A stretch of 64,000 nt of DNA from Claveliimonas bilis (lineage in GTDB: Bacteria; Bacillota; Clostridia; Lachnospirales; Lachnospiraceae), in assembly GCF_030296775.1 (NCBI RefSeq), contig NZ_AP027742.1:2294001-2358000 (forward strand). Direction: 5' to 3'. Below, one piece after another: positions 58,632 to 64,000 of this stretch; positions within the stretch are counted from its first letter, which is position 1, and each line of letters opens with the position of its first letter. The notes under the pieces were generated by a model that saw nothing but the letters and a program-made list of their open reading frames with translations, was not told where the DNA came from and did not search any database. The translations under genes and the position numbers were made by a program.

Positions 58632-59336
58632 ATGATAGAATCAAATGAATCATGGCTTTTGCCCATGCCCAAAAAAAATTTGAGCCGCATGGTTACTGAT
58701 AAAATTACCGAAGCCTTGGCAACCGGACAGCTCAAACCCGGTGAGTATCTTCCTTCCGAAAATCAACTTTCTGAAAACCTGGGAGTCGGAAAATCCAGCA
58801 TCCGTGAAGCAATAAAAATGCTGGAGGCAGTCGGCGTCGTAGAAATTGTAAAAGGACACGGCAGCCGTATCCGTACTTCTATTGATTCCGATGCCTTAAA
58901 CCCGCTGACCTATCAGCTGATCCTCCAGAGCAATTCTTCACAGGATAATCTGGTTGAATTTCGTCGCATCATTGAAAACGCTGTCAGCTGCCTTGCCGTA
59001 AATACAATTACTGATGAAGAGATCCTTTTTCTAGAAAAGTTGCATGAACAAATGAAAGAAAAAGCCGAAAAAAAGGAAGACACATTGGAATTAGATGTCC
59101 AGTTTCATGAATATATCTATTCCGCAACAAAAAATCCTTTTTTTTCCTGTATCGGGAATGCGATCATGAAATTGTTCAAGCCTTCCATGGAGGTTTCCAA
59201 CTCCATCTATCAGAATATTGTGCTGGAAAACCATGAACGGATCCTTCAAGCCTTTAAAAAGAGAGATCAAAATGCCATGCACGACGCAATTCTTCACTCT
59301 ATCAATAAGTGGGATACCCTGACACTGCATCATTAA
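58632..59336 (+). CDS. GntR-family regulator, FadR subgroup
   Basis: A 234-residue regulator. The N-terminal winged helix (about 17-85) shows GEYLPSENQLSENLGVGKSSIREAIKMLEAVGVVEIVKGHGS, which is standard for FadR types; the C-terminal FCD domain (about 100-230) has FRRIIEN, DVQFHEYIY and NHERILQAF, carrying metal-binding residues. It likely senses a sugar acid and represses the surrounding genes. ATG at 58632 follows TTAGGAGG. It converges with the GntP gene. Confidence 0.92.
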   Translation: MIESNESWLLPMPKKNLSRMVTDKITEALATGQLKPGEYLPSENQLSENLGVGKSSIREAIKMLEAVGVVEIVKGHGSRIRTSIDSDALNPLTYQLILQSNSSQDNLVEFRRIIENAVSCLAVNTITDEEILFLEKLHEQMKEKAEKKEDTLELDVQFHEYIYSATKNPFFSCIGNAIMKLFKPSMEVSNSIYQNIVLENHERILQAFKKRDQNAMHDAILHSINKWDTLTLHH

Positions 59337-59338
59337 AA

Positions 59339-59377
59339 TTCGGACTGGCAGTTCCGCAAGATATGCCAGTCCGAAAA
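59339..59377. terminator. Bidirectional terminator between the gntR-type and gntP-type genes
   Basis: Arms TTCGGACTGGCA and TGCCAGTCCGAA with a 13-base loop. AAAATT precedes and AAAACC follows, giving T-rich tails on each strand. Confidence 0.8.
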
Positions 59378-59389
59378 CCTTTTGATTTA

Positions 59390-60730
59390 CTATATGGAGC
59401 TGATTAGTGCTGCCGCAATACAAACAATCATTGTGAATACGGCTATAAATATGCCTGCCAGTGTGTAGGACTTAAGTCCTCCCTTTACAGTGTAGCCGGA
59501 CATGTTGGTTACAACCCAGAAACCACTGTCATTTACATGTCCAACACTGATTCCGCCGGCCAGGCACGCCAGTGCGATAAAAACCGGATGCAGTGTTGTC
59601 ATACTGGCAAAACCAGCCATTATGTTCATGGAAGTGATGGAAGCAACTGTTCCTGAACCAAGCGCTATTCTGAACACTACCGCTATGATAAAGGCAAACA
59701 GTACCAGAACAACCGGCGAAGTTCCAATTGATGTAAAGCTTTCCGCAATGATGTCAGCAAATCCGGTGGCACTGATCACAGCTCCAAACGATCCGCCGGC
59801 TCCGGTAATCAGAAGAACGATACCGGAATCTGCAACTGCCTTATTCGCTACACTTTCCAGATTTTTCCCAATAGATTTAATAGAGATCAAATAAGCAGCC
59901 AGAGTTCCAAGGAGCATGGCGATTGTTTTGTCTGCGAGAAATGACAGTACAGCGGAATCCACTCCAAATGCTGTACTGACTGTGTCAAGCAGGATGCAGA
60001 CAACCGGGAGCAGCAAAGGAATCAGAGCCATACCGAAGCTTGGTGCTCCTTCCGGGATTGGCTTTGACTCACTCATTTCCAAAATTCCCGTTTCATCTTT
60101 TTCTTTATTCCAGAACCCTTTATCCAGCATTTTAAAATAAATCGTTGTTCCTATAATATAGACGAAAAGGCAGACAACTGCCCCTACACCAAGCATGATA
60201 CCAAGATCAAAATGAAAGATCTGTGCAGCTGCAAGAGGATTTGGTGTAGGCGGAACCAGAGTATGTGCTCCGGCCGCACCGATCGTTACAGCGCCAATGG
60301 CGTATGGCAAAGGTTTTTTCAAAGTTTTACTTACTTCAATTGCAAGAGGTACAAGGATAATAAAAGTAATATCAAAAAATACCGGTATTGCAAGAAGAAA
60401 TCCCGCAAATCCAAGAGCGTAAAGCGCATATTTCTCGCCGGCTTTTGCTACCAGCGTTTCTGCAATCACACGAGCGCCTCCATTTTCTTCCAGCAGTTTT
60501 CCTAAAATAACGCCTAAACCGATTGGAAGACCGATTCCAGCCATTAGGTCGCCAAATCCGGTTCCAATTGTTGTCGCTGTATCTAACAGATTCATGCCGC
60601 ATCCAAGCCCCATGACAAGACTTCCAAAGATCAACCCGATAACTGGACTTAATTTCAATTTCATAATAGAAATTAAAATCACAACGATTGAAATAATAAG
60701 CCATAATGATACCTGTGCCATTTCAGACAT
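59390..60730 (-). CDS. GntP-family sugar-acid permease
   Basis: A 446-residue symporter with about 12 membrane helices. IGTGFGDLMAGIGLPIGLGVILGKLLEENGGA and AAGAHTLVPPTPNPLAAAQIF match gluconate:H+ symporters of the GntP family. The substrate is a gluconate-like sugar acid or related hydroxy acid; the exact one cannot be read. It follows the IlvC-like gene with a terminator-like hairpin between, so its expression may be reduced relative to that gene. Confidence 0.92.
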   Translation of the reverse strand: MSEMAQVSLWLIISIVVILISIMKLKLSPVIGLIFGSLVMGLGCGMNLLDTATTIGTGFGDLMAGIGLPIGLGVILGKLLEENGGARVIAETLVAKAGEKYALYALGFAGFLLAIPVFFDITFIILVPLAIEVSKTLKKPLPYAIGAVTIGAAGAHTLVPPTPNPLAAAQIFHFDLGIMLGVGAVVCLFVYIIGTTIYFKMLDKGFWNKEKDETGILEMSESKPIPEGAPSFGMALIPLLLPVVCILLDTVSTAFGVDSAVLSFLADKTIAMLLGTLAAYLISIKSIGKNLESVANKAVADSGIVLLITGAGGSFGAVISATGFADIIAESFTSIGTSPVVLVLFAFIIAVVFRIALGSGTVASITSMNIMAGFASMTTLHPVFIALACLAGGISVGHVNDSGFWVVTNMSGYTVKGGLKSYTLAGIFIAVFTMIVCIAAALISSI

Positions 60731-60756
60731 ATTCTTTCCTCCCTTCTTCCTTTTAG

Positions 60757-60789
60757 AAAGGGACGGTCTGTTCGATCCGCCGTCCCTTT
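60757..60789 (-). terminator. Hairpin between the IlvC-like gene and the gntP-type gene
   Basis: Arms AAAGGGACGG and CCGTCCCTTT in the 67-base gap. The minus-strand tail CTTTCTAAAAGG is only partly T-rich, so readthrough into the permease gene is likely. Confidence 0.5.
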
Positions 60790-60797
60790 ACGTAATA

Positions 60798-61784
60798 TTA
60801 ATTAATCTTTTCAAAGAGTCGTTCTTCTGCCTTTGTAAGTTCGCTTTCCATTGCCTTTTGGCTCAGTTCTTTCAGAGTCGCCAGATCATTCTCCTTCTGT
60901 TCTTTCTCCCATTCCTCTGCAAATGCACCGTTGCGTATTCTGTCATATCTGTCGCGGAGAAATTCTTTAATCTGTGTCGGATCAAAAAGTTCAAAACTTT
61001 TAAGCTGTCCATACTGGCTTGTATGTGAGTGGAACGGAAGCTGTTTGAACATTCCCATTTCTGCTGCCTTCTCCATCATGAACATAGGTTCTTTTGAAAT
61101 GTATTCCTCCATCAGTACTGCTTCTTCCGGATGTCCCATTTCTACATGAAGTTTAAATGCTTCTACAAATACATGATAGATAATCGGCCAAATTCCCTGT
61201 TCTGTCATCAGATCCAGGCATGTTTCATCATCAAAGCATACCTCAATCGCACCTTTTTTCGTGGAGCCTATCGCTTTACAAAGGGCTTTGCCATATTCCA
61301 GCGCTTTCCCGGACGCATCCTGCGCAACGCCTACAAATGCTGGGAAGCCTTCTCCTCTTAGATACATCTCACGAACTCCTTCTCCAATCATTCTTGGAGC
61401 TGCCATAACAACATCTACATACTCAGGCGGAATAATCTTTTTGAATGTAATATTGTAGGCGGAAGCGAAATTAACAATATTGCCCTTTTCCAATCCAGGA
61501 GCGATCTGCTCTTCAAAGATCTTCGGTGCAAATTCGTCTGGAAGAAGCATGAAAATTACATCTGCCATCTTGCAGGCTTCAGCAATCGGGAATACCTCAA
61601 ATCCATCTTTCTCTGCCTGGTCGTAAGATCCGTCATGGCGGCTTCCTACGATGATCCTCTTTACACCGGAATCCTTCATATTCAGCGCCTGCGCGCGTCC
61701 CTGATTTCCATATCCTACGATTGCCACTACTTTGTCCGTTACCAGACTTAAATCCGCATCCTTGTCATAATAAATGTTTGCCAT
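60798..61784 (-). CDS. Ketol-acid reductoisomerase-like oxidoreductase, divergent active site
   Basis: A 328-residue protein that aligns along its whole length to class I IlvC. The Rossmann start is VAIVGYGNQGRAQALNMKDSG, and PDEF, VDVVMAAPRMIGEGVREMY, VAQDASGKA and DDETCLDLMTEQ follow the IlvC order. The IlvC catalytic His motif AHGF reads ASAY. Of the metal ligands, the DxxxE pair (DLMTE) and the first Glu of FECxHE (MEEYIS) remain, while the second Glu is Ser. The neighbours GntP, SDR and GntR suggest a sugar-acid substrate rather than acetolactate. AAGGAGG precedes the ATG. Confidence 0.85.
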   Translation of the reverse strand: MANIYYDKDADLSLVTDKVVAIVGYGNQGRAQALNMKDSGVKRIIVGSRHDGSYDQAEKDGFEVFPIAEACKMADVIFMLLPDEFAPKIFEEQIAPGLEKGNIVNFASAYNITFKKIIPPEYVDVVMAAPRMIGEGVREMYLRGEGFPAFVGVAQDASGKALEYGKALCKAIGSTKKGAIEVCFDDETCLDLMTEQGIWPIIYHVFVEAFKLHVEMGHPEEAVLMEEYISKEPMFMMEKAAEMGMFKQLPFHSHTSQYGQLKSFELFDPTQIKEFLRDRYDRIRNGAFAEEWEKEQKENDLATLKELSQKAMESELTKAEERLFEKIN

Positions 61785-61813
61785 TTCTTTTTCCTCCTTA
61801 ACCCTTTTTGCTA

Positions 61814-61827
61814 ATCTGATATCAGAT
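61814..61827. promoter_or_regulatory. 14-bp palindrome upstream of the IlvC-like gene
   Basis: ATCTGATATCAGAT is its own reverse complement, about 30 bases before the ATG, with a partial third half TTATATCTGTTATC just beyond. Candidate operator for the FadR-type regulator. The rest of 61785-62050 is very AT-rich and shows no gene. Confidence 0.45.
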
Positions 61828-62050
61828 GTCTTATATCTGTTATCACATTACTACTTTTAGGTAAAATAGTCAATATATTTTCCTGCTATTTTTATTTTTC
61901 ATCAATTATGCACAATTTATATTTTTATTTTTGTGATATTATACTATTATTACTTCTATTGAGCGATAAATTTTCACATTTCTTTTTTATCGTCAGTTTT
62001 ATCCAAAACAACAATTTCCGCTTCGCGCAAATACATATCCCACAGAGCGT

Positions 62051-62086
62051 TTTATTTAACAGGGAGCAAAGTTCCTGTTAAATAAA
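62051..62086. repeat. 13-bp inverted repeat in the gap before the ABC operon end
   Basis: TTTATTTAACAGG and CCTGTTAAATAAA flank a 10-base loop. There is no T-tract on either strand beyond it, so it is not a standard terminator. It lies in the 407-base gap between the IlvC-like gene and the ABC transporter genes. Confidence 0.6.
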
Positions 62087-62127
62087 AAAAATACCTCAAA
62101 AATTAATAAATTAAATTTCAAGGTATT
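62082..62127 (-). terminator. Terminator of the ABC transporter operon
   Basis: Arms AATACCT and AGGTATT with an AT-rich inner stem. On the minus strand it is followed by eight T. It lies about 65 bases past the ATPase stop codon. Confidence 0.75.
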
Positions 62128-62137
62128 CTCAATATAA

Positions 62138-62192
62138 ATGCATCTTATGTAATGATTTTGAAATATATTTATTGTGTAAAGACAGATATTTT
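62138..62192. repeat. 55-bp dispersed repeat, copy 2 (3' flank of ABC ATPase gene)
   Basis: Second copy of the sequence at 54783-54837, same orientation, two mismatches in 55. It lies between the ATPase stop codon and the operon terminator, touching the stop codon itself. Confidence 0.9.
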
Positions 62193-62836
62193 TATTTAAC
62201 GCGTGTCATTTTTCCCGCATCCATTTCCCACACATGGTCTGCCAAAAGAGTAATGTCTTCACTGTTATGGCTGGTTAGAAGGATCGTTTTCCCTTTCTCC
62301 TTCCACTCCATCAATAAAGCGCGTATCTCCTCCACTCCCCCCTTATCCAATCCATTAAAGGGTTCATCCAGTATCAGCAATTCCGGGGCTTCCATGATTG
62401 CCTGGGCAATGCCAAGTCTCTGCTTCATTCCCATAGAATATTTGTCCACTGCTTTTTTTGAAGACGGATCCAGACCCACTTTACGGATGACCTCTTTGAT
62501 CTGCTCATCCGTAATTTGACCGCGGATTCCCGCCATTAACCGGAGATTTTTAAATGCTGACATCTGCTGCATAAAGCCCGGATGTTCAATCAGAAGGCCA
62601 ATAGATTCAGGAAAATCTACATCTTTTCCAATCTGCTTTCCTCCTACTGTAACCTGACCGGCTGTAGGCGTAAGAAAACCGCATACGCATTTAAAAAATA
62701 CACTTTTTCCGGAACCGTTGTTTCCGATCACAGCATACGTCTTTCCTCTTAAAAACTCACAGTTTATCCCTTTGAGAACTTCCTGCTCCCGAAAGGTCTT
62801 TCTCAAGTTTTCAACTTTTACCATTACTTCATTCAT
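62192..62836 (-). CDS. ABC transporter ATP-binding protein, bacteriocin-immunity type
   Basis: A 214-residue ATPase. Walker A is GNNGSGKS, the signature YSMGMKQRLGI (the MGMKQRL form usual for LanF/BcrA-type ATPases), Walker B LLILDEPFNGLD, and the H-loop TSHNSED. It would power the two membrane proteins encoded upstream. Relatives give self-protection or resistance to lantibiotics and bacitracin; the role here is inferred. GGAGGG precedes the ATG. The next gene starts 18 bases upstream. Confidence 0.9.
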   Translation of the reverse strand: MNEVMVKVENLRKTFREQEVLKGINCEFLRGKTYAVIGNNGSGKSVFFKCVCGFLTPTAGQVTVGGKQIGKDVDFPESIGLLIEHPGFMQQMSAFKNLRLMAGIRGQITDEQIKEVIRKVGLDPSSKKAVDKYSMGMKQRLGIAQAIMEAPELLILDEPFNGLDKGGVEEIRALLMEWKEKGKTILLTSHNSEDITLLADHVWEMDAGKMTRVK

Positions 62837-62854
62837 CGTCTGCCCTCCGTTTCT

Positions 62855-63739
62855 CTATGAAAATACGAACTGGTAACGCCTGGCCAGCTTTCTGATAATC
62901 AAAATATTTAACAGAACCCACACAACCAGAATCAGATAACTGTGCCATAACCTTGGCAACAGATCATAGCCGAAATTGTGCATATAATAGGTGGCATGAT
63001 TCAAAGGAGAAATCCACCCAGTAATCACATTACTTTTATATTGCAATATATCCGGTATATTTAAAAGCCTGCCTACCATATCCGGATTCAGAAGAAGGCC
63101 ATAAAGATTCAGGATGAATACACTTACAACGCCGCCAAACTTATTTTTCAGCAGATTAAAGATCATCATGAGCGTTGCTGCCAATAGGGTATATAAGGTC
63201 ATCAAAAAGAAAATAGCGGCCGTACACTTATAAGGTTTTGACATTTCCATTATTTTCACTGAAGCAGGAAGCGCCACCTTCTCTCCCACACCAGAGTACC
63301 CTAAAAGAGCTCCTGTCTCGCTCCACATATTCCCCACGAACGAGAGGGGTGCACATAATATACAAAATACTATCAGTATAAAAAACATATAGATCAATGT
63401 TACAGCCACAATATACAGGATCTGGGCCCAGATCCAGGTACTTCGCCTGGCCCTGACCAGATAATAGGGTGTTGCTTCGTTGATAAAGGGCATGTCCATA
63501 AAGAAGAAAATCAAAAGAAAAGAAGCAAGCAGAATTGATTTTCCATCACTGAATGCCCATACAAAAGGTTCAAAAATCTGCATGATCGTTCCATAGGTCC
63601 GGGCAAACATAATAGCCTTGGCAGACATCATAACACAGAACACAAATGCCAGAATAAACGCCAAAACAATCTGGGGATTTTTCTTCCACCCCAGGAAATT
63701 CAATCTGGTCATTGAGCATACAAGACAAAATTCACTCAT
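62855..63739 (-). CDS. ABC transporter permease
   Basis: A 294-residue protein with six or more hydrophobic segments. It begins MSEFCLVCSMTRLNFLGWKKNPQ and contains long runs such as LLASFLLIFFFMDMPFI and LIYMFFILIVFCILCAPLSFV. No soluble domain is seen. It resembles ABC-2 type permeases in size and layout. It overlaps the upstream gene by eight bases and precedes the ATPase gene, so all three form one operon. Confidence 0.8.
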   Translation of the reverse strand: MSEFCLVCSMTRLNFLGWKKNPQIVLAFILAFVFCVMMSAKAIMFARTYGTIMQIFEPFVWAFSDGKSILLASFLLIFFFMDMPFINEATPYYLVRARRSTWIWAQILYIVAVTLIYMFFILIVFCILCAPLSFVGNMWSETGALLGYSGVGEKVALPASVKIMEMSKPYKCTAAIFFLMTLYTLLAATLMMIFNLLKNKFGGVVSVFILNLYGLLLNPDMVGRLLNIPDILQYKSNVITGWISPLNHATYYMHNFGYDLLPRLWHSYLILVVWVLLNILIIRKLARRYQFVFS

Positions 63740-64000
63740 GTTTCCACCTTCTTTCCATCATAATAAGATATCCGGTTCCCGCTATCAAATTAGCAGCAAG
63801 CAAAATCACTATAACCTGACTTTCACTGGAAATTCTCAATAACATCCATTCTTCCGGATTCAAAATGGGATAATCTGAAAGATAGGCTTTCAATAAGGTG
63901 GATATGATATAATACAAAATAAAGGGAGAGGCATAGGCCATATAGCGATTATTAGAGCCAACGGAAATCACTCCCCCAAGCAAAGCATAAAAGGAGCTGT
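63732..64000 (-). CDS. ABC transporter permease-like membrane protein (5' part beyond window)
   Basis: The C-terminal 89 or so codons of a membrane protein, entering from the right edge in the frame SSFYALLGGVISVGSNNRYM. Three hydrophobic stretches are visible (FYALLGGVISV, FILYYIISTLL, VIVILLAANLIAGTGYLIM), and the end is MMERRWKHE. A short open frame beginning at 63983 (TTG) is part of it, not a separate gene. It overlaps the next permease gene, so it probably forms the second membrane subunit. Confidence 0.7.
   Translation of the reverse strand, partial: SSFYALLGGVISVGSNNRYMAYASPFILYYIISTLLKAYLSDYPILNPEEWMLLRISSESQVIVILLAANLIAGTGYLIMMERRWKHE

Noticed and set aside
1-64000. tRNA, rRNA, CRISPR arrays and phage genes
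   Set aside because: None could be seen; only the IS256 remnant and the MITE-like element suggest mobile DNA.

Overview
The window reads as a chromosomal segment of a low-to-mid GC, spore-forming Firmicute, most likely a gut Lachnospiraceae. The evidence is strong AGGAGG-type ribosome binding sites, HprK and class III Fbp, a GerMN-domain lipoprotein, a CotF-like spore coat protein, the comEC-holA-lepA-hemW order usual for Firmicutes, and a yeast HIS6-type HisA. The genus cannot be fixed from sequence alone. The left two thirds is ordinary core genome. The right end, from about 53.3 kb, is accessory and rearranged.

Layout. 1-8.1 kb (minus strand): 3'-truncated secA, HIS6-type hisA, a small lipoprotein, class III fbp, dapB, dapA and a two-OB-fold SSB-like protein. 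8.3-12.3 kb (plus): typA/bipA, a PAP2 phosphatase, a PsiE-like membrane protein and long-form hpf. 12.4-20.2 kb: yigZ, a class A penicillin-binding protein with a seven-copy Gly/Ser-rich tail, and a two-gene ABC exporter next to its TetR regulator. 20.3-26.2 kb (minus): ftsH, uvrC, hprK and a ROK glucokinase. 26.3-29.5 kb (plus): a DUF1846 protein and pyrG.

29.7-39.8 kb (minus): comEA, an OmpR-type response regulator, its histidine kinase, a GerMN lipoprotein, comEC, holA, lepA and hemW. This joins DNA-uptake genes tightly to a two-component system and a sporulation-type lipoprotein. 39.9-46.7 kb: a small YdcZ-type membrane protein, then the arginine block argC-GNAT-argJ-argB-argD read leftward and argG read rightward. 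The two halves are separated by back-to-back promoters (TTGCAT-17-TATAAT for argC, TTGCAT-17-TATAGT for argG), with ARG-box-like sequences on both -35 elements. 46.9-53.2 kb: dipeptidase, class I amidotransferase hydrolase, Gfo/Idh/MocA oxidoreductase, two small coat-type proteins, an aspartate aminotransferase and a CcdA-TlpA fusion.

53.4-57.2 kb is a rearranged zone: an intact MATE transporter, an AT-rich CPBP protease, a decayed IS256-family transposase fused in frame to a second copy of the MATE C-terminus, and a roughly 280-bp element with 20-bp perfect terminal inverted repeats, TA at both ends and two internal hairpin arms (MITE-like). 57.1-61.8 kb holds a flavin reductase followed by a probable sugar-acid catabolic locus: SDR dehydrogenase, FadR/GntR regulator, GntP permease and a ketol-acid reductoisomerase-like protein that has lost key IlvC catalytic residues. 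62.2-64 kb is a bacteriocin-immunity-type ABC transporter cut by the window edge. Its 3' flank shares a 55-bp repeat with the 3' end of the CPBP gene 7.3 kb away.

The best candidates for something undescribed are the hairpin-armed mobile element at 56871-57149, the IlvC-like sugar-acid locus at 57.7-61.8 kb, and the MATE/IS256 chimera with the shared 55-bp repeat.
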